A stretch of DNA of 64,000 bases from Bradymonas sediminis (GTDB lineage: Bacteria > Myxococcota_A > Bradymonadia > Bradymonadales > Bradymonadaceae), in NCBI RefSeq assembly GCF_003258315.1, contig NZ_CP030032.1:1588001-1652000 (forward strand), given 5' to 3'. A program made the translations under genes and the position numbers. Below the pieces are notes generated by a model. It was not told where the DNA came from. It saw nothing but the letters and a program-made list of their open reading frames with translations, and did no database searches. Positions 7,508-15,870 of the stretch are shown here, in pieces (within the stretch, counting starts at the first letter, position 1; each line of letters opens with the position of its first letter).

Positions 7508-9181
7508 TTATGCTTCTTCGTCGAGGTAGTCGCCGGTGAACACGACTTCGTCGATGCAGAAACCAGCGCCGTTCTCCACGATATTGCCGGTCGCGTCGAT
7601 TTCGACGAATTTGGCGCCCGTGACTTTAAGCACGAGCTCGCCGGTGGTCTCGTCATGCGTCTGGACGAGGACGGTCCCGTCACCCGCGGCGTAGTTCGTC
7701 TCGCAGTTGAAGTCAGCCACGGTGCAGTTGGTGCCCAGGTTCAACTGGAACTCACCTTCTGCGTAGGGCTCTTCGAGGTTGTGAGTGCTGCCTTCGGCGT
7801 AGGTGGCGATGTCACCGTTGACGATGAGCGAGAGGTGGTCACGGCCGTCGGTGTCCGAGGTGAAGGCGTCTGCGAAGAAGACGAATCCCCAGAGCTCGAA
7901 ATACTCGGTGAGCGCGGCGTCGGGGGTGAAGCCGCTGCCGATGCCGGCGTCGCCACAGGTCGGGGCAACGTAATCAGCGGGGAGGTTGAACGTTCCCTCG
8001 ATCTCGATCGAGTCGATGCACCAGCCGGCGCCGCCTTCGACGATCTCGGTGCTAAAGCCGCTGTCGTCCACTTCGACCAGGCGCGCGTCGGTCAGCGTGG
8101 CTTTGAACGCGCCGGTGGTGTCGTCCAGGGTGTTGATCGTGACCGTACCTTCACCTGCGCGGTACTCGGTGGCGCATGTTCCGGCGGTGTCGTCACATTC
8201 GGTCTCGATGATGACGCAGTTGACGCAGTTGAACGAGTCGAACTCGTCGACGGCATAGTCTTGGCCGACCACATACGGATCGGGGGAGGTCAGCTCGAGG
8301 GTCAGACGGTCGTATTTACCGTCGACGTCGGCTTCGGTTTTGCTAACAGCGACGATTTCGCCGTTATAGACGAAGGTACCGGTGGTGCTGCCAGCTTCGG
8401 CTGCGAAGCCGTTGGAGACGCCTGCGTCGGTGCACACCGGCGCTTCAAAGACCGGGCCTTCTTCGCCGTCATCGCCTTCGATGGTGAGGTCGAAGTCGAT
8501 GCTGTCGATGCAATAGCCAGCGCCGTCGACGACCGGGACGGTGGTCGCGTCTTCTTCGTTGGCGAACTCAACTTCGACCATCACCGCGTTGGTGATCGAG
8601 GCGGTGAATTGCTCACCGATGGCGCCGAAGTTGGTGATCTCGAGCGTGCCGCTCTCGGGCAGATACATCTTGGTGGCGTTGCCTTCGGCGTCGACGCTGT
8701 TGATGATCAAGCAGTTGCCGCAAGCCTCGTAGTCGGTCCCGGCGAGGTCGAAGGTGCCGGCCTCGGTGGTTCCGCCGTAGTCGGCCCACAGCTCGAGCGT
8801 GAGCTGATCCAGGGGCGTGGTGTCGGCGTTCTGAGCGGTCAAGCGCAGCAGCCCGCCATCGTTGAGGCTCTCGGCGATCGCCGCGGTGGCCACGTAGCCG
8901 TCGGTGTCACAGGTGCCCTCGTCGGTGGTGTCGCCCTCGTCGGTGGTGTCGCCCTCGTCGGTGGTGTCGCCTTCGTCGGTGGTGTCACCTTCGTCGGTGG
9001 TGTCACCTTCGTCGGTGGTGTCACCTTCGTCGGTCACATCACTGTCGTCGATGACGTCAGCGGAGGTGTTATTGTCTTTGGACTTGTCATCATCGTCGCC
9101 ACAAGCCGTCGTCGTAAGGCTGATTGCCGCTGCCAGGCAGAGCATCGAGAGCCATTTTTTGCTGCTAAAAATCTTCGTCAT
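7508..9181 (-). CDS. Acidic-stalk lipoprotein D, three modules
   Basis: 557 aa, signal MTKIFSSKKWLSMLCLAAAI...TTTAC, then GDDDDKSKDNNTSADVIDDS and seven GDTTDE repeats. Three Cys-containing modules follow. The first is type I (CDTDGYVATA..., SGTLEITNFGAIGEQFTASI, GAGYCIDSIDFD). The second is type II (APVCTDAGVSNGF, LTLELTSPDPY, FNCVNCVIIETECD, TTGAFKATLTDARLVEV, GAGWCIDSIEIEG). The third is a shorter variant (APTCGDAGIGSGF, LGTNCTVADFNC, TTGELVLKVTGAKFVEI, GAGFCIDEVVF). Modules two and three are introduced by P-x-C-x-D-A-G. Same I+II+III order as paralog F. Function unknown; envelope lipoprotein by signal. Confidence 0.85.
   Translation of the reverse strand: MTKIFSSKKWLSMLCLAAAISLTTTACGDDDDKSKDNNTSADVIDDSDVTDEGDTTDEGDTTDEGDTTDEGDTTDEGDTTDEGDTTDEGTCDTDGYVATAAIAESLNDGGLLRLTAQNADTTPLDQLTLELWADYGGTTEAGTFDLAGTDYEACGNCLIINSVDAEGNATKMYLPESGTLEITNFGAIGEQFTASITNAVMVEVEFANEEDATTVPVVDGAGYCIDSIDFDLTIEGDDGEEGPVFEAPVCTDAGVSNGFAAEAGSTTGTFVYNGEIVAVSKTEADVDGKYDRLTLELTSPDPYVVGQDYAVDEFDSFNCVNCVIIETECDDTAGTCATEYRAGEGTVTINTLDDTTGAFKATLTDARLVEVDDSGFSTEIVEGGAGWCIDSIEIEGTFNLPADYVAPTCGDAGIGSGFTPDAALTEYFELWGFVFFADAFTSDTDGRDHLSLIVNGDIATYAEGSTHNLEEPYAEGEFQLNLGTNCTVADFNCETNYAAGDGTVLVQTHDETTGELVLKVTGAKFVEIDATGNIVENGAGFCIDEVVFTGDYLDEEA
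8916..9040 (-). repeat. In-frame 18-nt tandem repeats (stalk of lipoprotein D)
   Basis: Seven units of CCCTCGTCGGTGGTGTCG or TTCGTCGGTGGTGTCACC (plus strand), encoding GDTTDE. Confidence 0.88.
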
Positions 9182-9357
9182 TGAAGCTTCTCCATGAAAT
9201 TAAAATATGAATATGTTATGCGATCTCGACTACTATCAAGAGCAATTGGGCGCCATTATTAAGGGAAATCGGTTTTTGAAGCAAGCTGGGAGGCCCGAGG
9301 CCGCCCGCACCGTGATCGTCATTGGATGAATCGTCGGTGAGGGGCTGGCCAAAACGC

Positions 9358-9400
9358 GCAAAACCCGCCCGACGCGCTTATCGCGTCGGGCGGGTTTATT
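9358..9400 (-). terminator. Terminator of lipoprotein gene E
   Basis: 16-bp stem AAACCCGCCCGACGCG / CGCGTCGGGCGGGTTT with a 5-nt loop. The minus-strand tail reads TTTGCGCGTTTTGG. It lies 23 bp after the stop at 9423. Confidence 0.85.
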
Positions 9401-9422
9401 TGTGACGGGCGAGCCCAGGGTT

Positions 9423-10283
9423 TTAGCGGGCTTCGGTCACATCCAAGACGACATCGATGATATAGGAGTCGATGCACCATCCACCGCCATTGGGGACGAT
9501 GGTCGACTCCAGGTTTGCGTCGCCGCCCTGGGTCACTTCGACGAACTCCGCGTTGCGAAGCGTTGCTTTGAACTCACCACTCTGCGCATCGAAGGCATCG
9601 ATGGTGAGCTCGCCGGCCCGCGCGTTATAGTTGGTCTCGCAGTCACCTTCGACGTCACACCCGGTTTGGATGATGACGCATTGCAGGCAGCTTGCGTAGT
9701 TATAGTCGTCGACGGGGTAGGTGCTGCCGGCGACGTATGGGGTAGGGGAGGGGGCGATGACGGTATCGCCATAGAGCTCGACGCGCAGCCGCGTGTAGAG
9801 CTGGGTGGTCTCGTCGGCGCTGGTTCCCGCGAGCACCCCGATAGCCCCGCTGCCGTCTAGGTCGCCGAATTGCGCGCTGGTCACCAGGCCAACTTCGACC
9901 CCGGCGTCGACGTCATCGCAGAACGCTCCTTCGTCGACGGTATCCCCCTCATCGGTGACATCGCCCGCATCGGTGACATCGCCCGCATCGGTGACATCGC
10001 CCGCATCGGTGACATCGCCCGCATCGGTGACATCGCCCGCATCGGTGACATCGCCCGCATCGGTGACATCGCCGTCGGTCGCAGTGTCCGGTTCGCCGGA
10101 GGCATCTTCCTCGTCGCGGGTATCACCTTCCTGGGTAATATCCGCGTTGTCCTGGACATCGGCGAGCGTGTTGTTGTCGTTGGTGCTGGGGTCATCGTCG
10201 CTGCAGGCGGTGCTGCTCAGGCTCAGCGCGGCGACCAGGCACAAGACCATCATGTATTTCTGGCGCGTCAAAAACTTCATCAT
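9423..10283 (-). CDS. Acidic-stalk lipoprotein E, one Cys module
   Basis: 286 aa. Signal MMKFLTRQKYMMVLCLVAAL...STAC is the most divergent of the six. The stalk is SDDDPSTNDNNTLADVQDNA, a short acidic spacer, then seven GDVTDA repeats. One type II module follows (FCDDVDAGVEVG, RVELYGDTV, YPVDDYNYASCLQC, CETNYNARAGELTI, SGEFKATLRNAEFVEV, GGGWCIDSYIID). The divergent signal and the perfectly conserved DNA repeat suggest an older paralog whose stalk expanded recently. Function unknown. Confidence 0.85.
   Translation of the reverse strand: MMKFLTRQKYMMVLCLVAALSLSSTACSDDDPSTNDNNTLADVQDNADITQEGDTRDEEDASGEPDTATDGDVTDAGDVTDAGDVTDAGDVTDAGDVTDAGDVTDAGDVTDEGDTVDEGAFCDDVDAGVEVGLVTSAQFGDLDGSGAIGVLAGTSADETTQLYTRLRVELYGDTVIAPSPTPYVAGSTYPVDDYNYASCLQCVIIQTGCDVEGDCETNYNARAGELTIDAFDAQSGEFKATLRNAEFVEVTQGGDANLESTIVPNGGGWCIDSYIIDVVLDVTEAR
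9951..10073 (-). repeat. Seven perfect 18-nt tandem repeats (stalk of lipoprotein E)
   Basis: Copies of ATCGGTGACATCGCC plus a CGC spacer start at 9951, 9969, 9987, 10005, 10023, 10041 and 10059. They are identical at nucleotide level, including third codon positions, unlike the mixed repeats of the other paralogs. This indicates very recent slippage or ongoing homogenisation. Encodes GDVTDA. Confidence 0.93.
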
Positions 10284-10463
10284 ATGTATATCTCCACGAA
10301 AGTCCGACCGGTAAAATATCAGGTATCAACAGCCTATTCGGGCACCCGAATAGGCAGGCCGCCTACTAGATGAGATTGGGGTGGCAGGCAAGTCCCGCGG
10401 CTTGGTGGGGCGGGCGCCGGGGGCGGATCGCGACTCCTCGGCCCGCCCGAGCGGTTAAACATC

Positions 10464-10503
10464 AAAAAGCCGGCCTGCGCACGAGGGCGCAGGCCGGCTT
10501 TTT
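10464..10503. terminator. Terminator of lipoprotein gene F
   Basis: AAAAAGCCGGCCTGCGC pairs with GCGCAGGCCGGCTTTTT around a short loop. It has T-tracts on both strands, so it can act bidirectionally. 48 bp beyond the stop of gene F. Confidence 0.88.
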
Positions 10504-10551
10504 AGTCGCTAAGCGGACTCACCGGAGTGAGTCAGCTTTAAGCGTTTATGC

Positions 10552-12234
10552 TCAGGGAGCGCTCGGCGGAACATAGGTTCCTTCCATGGAGACCGAGCTG
10601 ATGCACCAGCCGGAGCCGTCATCGCCGACCAGGACCGCGTCCTGGACCGTGAGCTTGAGCACGCCGGTGGTGGCGTCATGCTCGTCGATGAGGATATTAC
10701 CCTCGGTGGCGGTGTAGACCGTGCCGACACAGTCGCCCATGTCGCCGGTGCACTCCGTCTGGAGCGCCACACAGTTGTCGCAGAGCTGGTCGTCGGTGAT
10801 CGGGTAGGTTTGGCCGGCCACATAGTCAGCTTCATAGAGGCTAAGCTCAAGCTGATCGTGCGGGTCCGTGGTGGAGGACCAGCCGTTAACAGCGATGAAT
10901 CCGCCAAAGCCAACATATTCCATGGTCGTTTGCTCGACCGTGTATCCGTTTTGGACGCCGGCGTCGGTGCACTCAAAGGTCTCGACGACTTCGGGGACCT
11001 CGAAGGTTCCTTCGATCGCCAGCGTGTCGATGCACCAGCCGCCGCCGTCGGCGACGATGGAGGTGTCGAGGCCGCTCTGCGTGACTTCCACGAGCTCGGC
11101 GCCGGTAAGCGTGGCTTTGAACTCGCCGGTGACTTCGTCCATCTCGGTGATGGTGATCTCACCGGCTCCCGCGTTATAACGGCTGGTGCAGGTTTCGGCG
11201 GCCAGGTCGCAACCGGTCAGGATCGAGACACAGTTAACACAGGTTGCGTAGTTCACGTCGTCGATCGCGTAGGGCGTGTTGAGCTCATACGCTTCCGGGG
11301 TCGAGACGACGCCCGGGGTGTTGGCGTAAAGCTCGACCTGCATGATGTCGACCAGGCCGCTACCGGTGGTCTCGGTGGTCGTGAGGGTCGCCAGGATGGC
11401 ACCGCTATCGGAGAGCTGACCTTCGGTCGTCGCGGCTTCGAAGCCACTGGCGACGTTCGGGTCGCCGCAGACGGGCGATTCAAAGACCGGCGGCACGGGG
11501 CCGCTGCCGCCGAAGGCTTGCAGGGGCAGGTCGAAGTTCATGCTGTCGATGCAATAGCCCGCGCCGTCCGGTACGGGGATCGTGGTGAGCCCATCGCTCT
11601 CGTCGAAGGTGACCTCGACCATCTCGACGCCGGTGATCGACGCCGTGAATTGCTCGCCAACAGCGCCGTAATTGGTGATTTCGAGCGTACCAGCCTGGGC
11701 GATGAAGGTTTTGGTGACGTTGCCTTCAACGTCCGCGCGGTTGATGAGCAGGCAGTTCGAGCAGGTGGCGTAGTTGCCGTCGTCGAGCTGATAGGTGCCC
11801 GCGGCGGTTGCGCCGCCGTCGGCGCCATAAAGCTCGAGGCTGAGCCGGTCGAAGGGCAGCTCCGCCGAGGTATAGGCGAAGACCTTCAGCGTGCCGCCGT
11901 CTTCGGGGGCGCGGAAGGCTTCTTGTTCGGCCGCGTTGAATCCGTTCTCGTCGCAGGTCTCTTCGGTGGTGTCACCTTCTTCGGTGGTGTCACCTTCTTC
12001 GGTGGCGTCACCTTCTTCGGTGGCGTCACCTTCTTCGGTGGCGTCACCTTCTTCGGTGGTGTCACCTTCTTCGGTGACATCACCTTCTTCGGTGACATCA
12101 CTCTCGTCGATTACGTCGGCGCCTTTGTTGTTTTCGTTGGCGTCGTCATCGCCGCCGCATGCGGTGGTAAGGCTGAACGCTGCCGCCAGGCACAGCAGGG
12201 TCAACCACTTTTTGCTCTCCAAAACGCTTCTCAT
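10552..12234 (-). CDS. Acidic-stalk lipoprotein F, three modules
   Basis: 560 aa from the ATG at 12234 (MRSVLESKKWLTLLCLAAAF...TTAC), preferred over the in-frame ATG at 12270 because the signal peptide starts here. Eight GDTTEE/GDATEE/GDVTEE repeats form the stalk. The three modules parallel paralog D: type I (CDENGFNAAE, GTYQLDDGNYATCSNC, GTLEITNYGAVGEQFTASI, GAGYCIDSMNFD), type II (SPVCGDPNVASGF, NYATCVNCVSILTGCD, TGEFKATLTGAELVEV, GGGWCIDTLAIEG) and a third (FECTDAGVQNGY, DQLCDNCVALQTEC, TTGVLKLTVQDAVLV, GSGWCISSVSMEG). Envelope lipoprotein of unknown role, monocistronic. Confidence 0.85.
   Translation of the reverse strand: MRSVLESKKWLTLLCLAAAFSLTTACGGDDDANENNKGADVIDESDVTEEGDVTEEGDTTEEGDATEEGDATEEGDATEEGDTTEEGDTTEETCDENGFNAAEQEAFRAPEDGGTLKVFAYTSAELPFDRLSLELYGADGGATAAGTYQLDDGNYATCSNCLLINRADVEGNVTKTFIAQAGTLEITNYGAVGEQFTASITGVEMVEVTFDESDGLTTIPVPDGAGYCIDSMNFDLPLQAFGGSGPVPPVFESPVCGDPNVASGFEAATTEGQLSDSGAILATLTTTETTGSGLVDIMQVELYANTPGVVSTPEAYELNTPYAIDDVNYATCVNCVSILTGCDLAAETCTSRYNAGAGEITITEMDEVTGEFKATLTGAELVEVTQSGLDTSIVADGGGWCIDTLAIEGTFEVPEVVETFECTDAGVQNGYTVEQTTMEYVGFGGFIAVNGWSSTTDPHDQLELSLYEADYVAGQTYPITDDQLCDNCVALQTECTGDMGDCVGTVYTATEGNILIDEHDATTGVLKLTVQDAVLVGDDGSGWCISSVSMEGTYVPPSAP
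11961..12101 (-). repeat. In-frame 18-nt tandem repeats (stalk of lipoprotein F)
   Basis: Eight 18-nt units, TTCTTCGGTGGTGTCACC and variants (plus strand), encoding GDTTEE, GDATEE and GDVTEE. Identical variants are adjacent (three GDATEE in a row), which fits unit-by-unit duplication. Confidence 0.88.
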
Positions 12235-12463
12235 TTCAATTTCCTTTATAGGGGGAGTTAATTGATTCACCAGTCACAGGGTCGATTTCTAGCGATAAAA
12301 GAGGGTTAAATCAAGCGCTCCGCGCGAAATCTGGGTGAAGAGTATGTAGATAAGGCGATTTTTCGGGTGGATTTTGCGACATCCTCGACCCCGCGTCGCT
12401 ATTGTTCCGATGCAGTGGCTCTGGCATCATGGCCTGGCGAGATTCCTAGAAAATGAAGGCAAG

Positions 12464-15295
12464 ATGGCTGAAGAATCCGGAAAATGTCCATCATGCGATG
12501 AAGTTGGTGTGGTGGGGGCGGCGTGTGGGGGAGTCGCGTGTCGAAAGCGCGGGTATCATTTTATCCCGCAGGATTTTTGGGCGCGCGCGCACCAGGGCGA
12601 CGGTCAGCCGAGCCCGCTGATCGGGCTATTTATCGGTGATTTTTTGCTCGTCGACACCGTGGGCGCGGGCGGCTTCGGCAGGGTGTGCCTGGGGCTGCAG
12701 ACGCCGCTTTTTCGGCTGCGCGGCGCCCTAAAGCTCATCGAGTTTCCCAACGATGACCCGAACTTCCAGCGCGTTCTCCTGGAGAAATTTCAGGGCGAGG
12801 CCGAGGTCCTGGCCGGGCTGAGCCACCCGAATATTGTGCGCCTGATCAAATACGGCATTCATGAGAATCGCCCCTATTTGGTCATGGAATACCTGGAGAA
12901 CGGCCTGACGCTGCGCGACGAGATGCTGCGGCGCGCGCGCCTCAACCGGGGTTTTAATCGCGACGACCTTCGGCTGATCTTTGGCCAGATGCTCAACGGC
13001 CTGGCCGCCGCCCACGCCCAGCAGATTATCCACCGTGACCTCAAACCCGAAAATATCATGCTGCAGCGGGTCGTCGGGAACCCGGCGCACCTGCGAATCC
13101 TCGACTTCGGGATCGCCAAATTCGTCGAGGGCCAGACCGACACCAAGTGGCCGCTGGGCTCGCCAAGTTATATGGCGCCCGAGCAGGTGAGCCTGCAGAA
13201 CCTGGGGACCTGGACCGACCTCTACGCGGTCGGGGTGATGTTCTTTGAGATGGTCACCGGTCGGCGCCCGTTCCCCGGCGACAGCGACGAAGCCATCATG
13301 TCCAAGAAGCTCAAGGGGGATTTCGATATCTTTGAGCAGGTCGCAGACCTGAATTTGCCCGAGGAGGCGGTGGTGTTTATGCGTCGGGCGATGTCGCGCG
13401 ACCCGGCCGCGCGCCAGCAGACCATCGCTGAGTTTCGACGCGAGCTCAACGTCGCGCTCGAGGCGCTCACGCGTGACGCGGAGGTCATTGGCCCGCAGGG
13501 GCGCGAGATGACCTTTTTGCTCCAATCCAAAGACGTCGTTCACTTCGATGATCTCGCCGAAGATGGCGGCAGCGCGCACGAGGCACCCACGCGCGCGGCT
13601 GATTGCGCGACCGGTCGCCAAGAAGCACCGGCCTCCCGAGCACAAACCGACCACTCCAGGCCCGGGCGTCGCTGGATTGGCGCGGGCTTGCTGGGCGTCA
13701 TATTGCTTGTGGGGGCAGTCCTCGCCGGCGATAGCCTGCGCGGGTTCTTCGGGGATAGTGGCCCGGCGCCTGCCCAGGACGAAGTCGCGCGCCAGGCGGG
13801 GGAGGGCGTGGCTGAGGCGACGCCGATGAAGCCGGATGCGGGCCAGGATATCGAGCGTCCTGATGTTGTCGCCGCGCCGGATACTTACGCACGGGATGAC
13901 GCGGCGGCGCTCGCCGAGAGCATTGCGTCGCGGATTTCGCTGCGCGGCGGCGATGTCGCGGCGAGCATTGCGGTGTTTGAGGCGCTGCCGAAGCTGCCGG
14001 CCTGGGCGATCACACAGATCAGCGCAGGCAAATTTCACACCTGCGCGCTGCGCGTCGACGGCGGCTTTCGCTGCTGGGGCGCCAATCAGTACGGGGAGTT
14101 GGGCGCGGGTAATACGCAGGCGATCGGCGACGATGAGCCGGCCGACGCGATCGACGTGCTCACCTTCGATGCGCCTGCGACCCAGATTTTGGCCGTCGGG
14201 GACCACCGGGCGTCATTTAGCTGCGCGCTGCTCAAAGATGGCAGCGTGCGTTGTTGGGGCAACAACACCCACGGGCAGCTTGGCTACGGCCACACGCGAA
14301 CGCTCGGCGACGATGAGACGATCGATGGGCTCGGGCCGATTGAGATCGGCGGCGTCGCCACGCAGATTGTGGGCGGAGCATCGGAATTCGGCTCGCACGT
14401 CTGCGCGCTGCTCAAGGACCAGACGATGCGCTGCTGGGGCAATGGGAAGTTCGGAAAGCTCGGCCTGGGGCATACCAATACCATCGGCGACGACGAGCTG
14501 CCGACCAGCGCCGCGACGGTCAGCGTGGGCGCAAAGATCGCGGCGATCGCCGCCGGGAAATACAACACCTGCGCGATACTTGAGGACCGCTCACTTCGCT
14601 GCTGGGGGTGGAACGCCCACGGGCAACTCGGCCTTGGGCACACCCGCGACATCGGCGATAATGAGGTGCCTTCGAGCGTCGACCCCATCGAACTGGGCGC
14701 TGCGGTGATGCAGGTTGCAGTCGGTCGGCGCCACCTGTGCGCGCTGCTCGAAGGCGGCGCTGTGCGCTGCTGGGGGTGGAATAACCGGGGACAATTGGGG
14801 CTCGGCAATACCGCGGATTTGGGCGGCGACGAACTCCCCATGACCGTCGATCCGGTCGCCCTCGGCGGCCCGGCGATTCAGGTCGTCACCGGCGAATTGC
14901 ATAGCTGTGCCTTGATCCTTGAAGAAGACGCCGAAGATATCGATGAGACGATTTTGGCGCGCAACGCGCAGGGTTGGCGGCCGGCTGGCGGCGTGACCGC
15001 GGGTGGGAAGGTGCAATGCTGGGGCGATAATAAATTCGGGCAACTTGGCTACGGGCACAAACGCAGCGTGGGTGATGAAAACTCGCCGCGGTCGGCCGGC
15101 ACGGTCTATCTTGGCGAGCCTGCGGTGGCGCTGAGCGCCGGGAATTATCACACCTGCGCGCTGCTCGCGGACGGGAATATGCGCTGCTGGGGCTATAACG
15201 ACCAGGGGCAACTTGGCTACGGCCACGTCAACCTGATCGGCGATAACGAGACGCCGGCGAGTGTCGGGAATGTGCCGGTAGGGGCGTTGAAATAG
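12464..15295 (+). CDS. Ser/Thr protein kinase with extracytoplasmic RCC1 propeller
   Basis: 943 aa from the ATG at 12464, which has GAAGG upstream and starts a typical N-terminus (MAEESGKCPSCDE...); the frame is open 30 codons further back. Order of parts: a four-Cys zinc-ribbon-like segment (C8, C11, C21, C26). Then a Hanks-type kinase (G-loop GAGGFGRVCLG, VAIK-type lysine in GALKLIEF, HRDLKPENIM, DFGIAKF, APEQ), a Pro-rich linker and one membrane helix (GAGLLGVILLVGAVLAG). Last come seven RCC1 repeats of the form GxxHTCAL...RCWGxNxxGQLGxGxT. Seven repeats make a complete propeller, so this looks like a receptor kinase with an external sensor and an active cytoplasmic kinase. Ligand unknown. 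Confidence 0.93.
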   Translation: MAEESGKCPSCDEVGVVGAACGGVACRKRGYHFIPQDFWARAHQGDGQPSPLIGLFIGDFLLVDTVGAGGFGRVCLGLQTPLFRLRGALKLIEFPNDDPNFQRVLLEKFQGEAEVLAGLSHPNIVRLIKYGIHENRPYLVMEYLENGLTLRDEMLRRARLNRGFNRDDLRLIFGQMLNGLAAAHAQQIIHRDLKPENIMLQRVVGNPAHLRILDFGIAKFVEGQTDTKWPLGSPSYMAPEQVSLQNLGTWTDLYAVGVMFFEMVTGRRPFPGDSDEAIMSKKLKGDFDIFEQVADLNLPEEAVVFMRRAMSRDPAARQQTIAEFRRELNVALEALTRDAEVIGPQGREMTFLLQSKDVVHFDDLAEDGGSAHEAPTRAADCATGRQEAPASRAQTDHSRPGRRWIGAGLLGVILLVGAVLAGDSLRGFFGDSGPAPAQDEVARQAGEGVAEATPMKPDAGQDIERPDVVAAPDTYARDDAAALAESIASRISLRGGDVAASIAVFEALPKLPAWAITQISAGKFHTCALRVDGGFRCWGANQYGELGAGNTQAIGDDEPADAIDVLTFDAPATQILAVGDHRASFSCALLKDGSVRCWGNNTHGQLGYGHTRTLGDDETIDGLGPIEIGGVATQIVGGASEFGSHVCALLKDQTMRCWGNGKFGKLGLGHTNTIGDDELPTSAATVSVGAKIAAIAAGKYNTCAILEDRSLRCWGWNAHGQLGLGHTRDIGDNEVPSSVDPIELGAAVMQVAVGRRHLCALLEGGAVRCWGWNNRGQLGLGNTADLGGDELPMTVDPVALGGPAIQVVTGELHSCALILEEDAEDIDETILARNAQGWRPAGGVTAGGKVQCWGDNKFGQLGYGHKRSVGDENSPRSAGTVYLGEPAVALSAGNYHTCALLADGNMRCWGYNDQGQLGYGHVNLIGDNETPASVGNVPVGALK

Positions 15296-15337
15296 GCGGG
15301 TATAATCGGCGAATCTATCGAGCCTTAGGAGAACTAT

Positions 15338-15832
15338 ATGAAGTCTGAAGAGAGTCTTAATCACGAATCACTGCTGCGCAATTTCTATGAAGCATTCGCC
15401 CGCGGCGACGCGGATGCGATGGCGGCGAGTTATCACGACCAGGCGAGCTTCTCGGACCCGGTGTTTCCGGGGCTGGACGCGCCGCAGGTTCGCGCGATGT
15501 GGAAGATGCTCACCTCACAGGCCACCGACCTGAAGCTTGAGTTTTCACAAATAACCGCCGACGAGCAGGGTGGCAGCGCCCATTGGGATGCCTATTATAC
15601 GTTCTCAGTGAGTGGAAATATGGTGCATAATTCCATCGACGCCACCTTTGAGTTTCGCGACGGGCTGATCTATCGGCACGTCGACACCTTTGGTTTTTGG
15701 CGATGGAGTAAGCAAGCGTTGGGCGTGCCCGGCCTGCTGATGGGGTGGAGCCCGATGCTCCGTGGCGTGGTGCGAAAGCAAGCCGCCAAGAGCCTGGCCA
15801 AATGGCAGGCGAAAGAGGCCGCCGCCCAATAG
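15338..15832 (+). CDS. NTF2-like / SnoaL-like protein
   Basis: 164 aa, good ribosome site (TTAGGAGAACTAT then ATG). The N-terminus (LLRNFYEAFARGDADAMAASYHDQASFSDPVFPGL) is the signature opening of the NTF2-like superfamily, followed by a beta-rich core (AHWDAYYTFSVSGNMVHNSI, ATFEFRDGLIYRHVDTF). Members are small cone-shaped proteins, some enzymes (SnoaL cyclases, ketosteroid isomerase) and many ligand-binding. The Lys/Ala-rich C-terminal extension is not part of the domain. Substrate cannot be told from sequence. Confidence 0.8.
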   Translation: MKSEESLNHESLLRNFYEAFARGDADAMAASYHDQASFSDPVFPGLDAPQVRAMWKMLTSQATDLKLEFSQITADEQGGSAHWDAYYTFSVSGNMVHNSIDATFEFRDGLIYRHVDTFGFWRWSKQALGVPGLLMGWSPMLRGVVRKQAAKSLAKWQAKEAAAQ

Positions 15833-15842
15833 GGTGGCGGCC
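15817..15842 (+). terminator. Possible terminator hairpin overlapping the NTF2-like stop codon
   Basis: GGCCGCCGCCC pairs with GGGTGGCGGCC (one G-T) across the stop codon. The following TTCAAC is a weak T-tract, so termination may be inefficient. Confidence 0.4.
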
Positions 15843-15870
15843 TTCAACGCTCGCTTCCATGCTATAATGC

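Noticed and set aside
4542-12265. Plus-strand frames with VVSPSS or FAGGVAF repeats opposite the lipoprotein genes
   Set aside because: They are the antisense reading of the 18-nt stalk repeats. The minus strand has signal peptides, lipoboxes and ribosome sites, and the plus strand has none.
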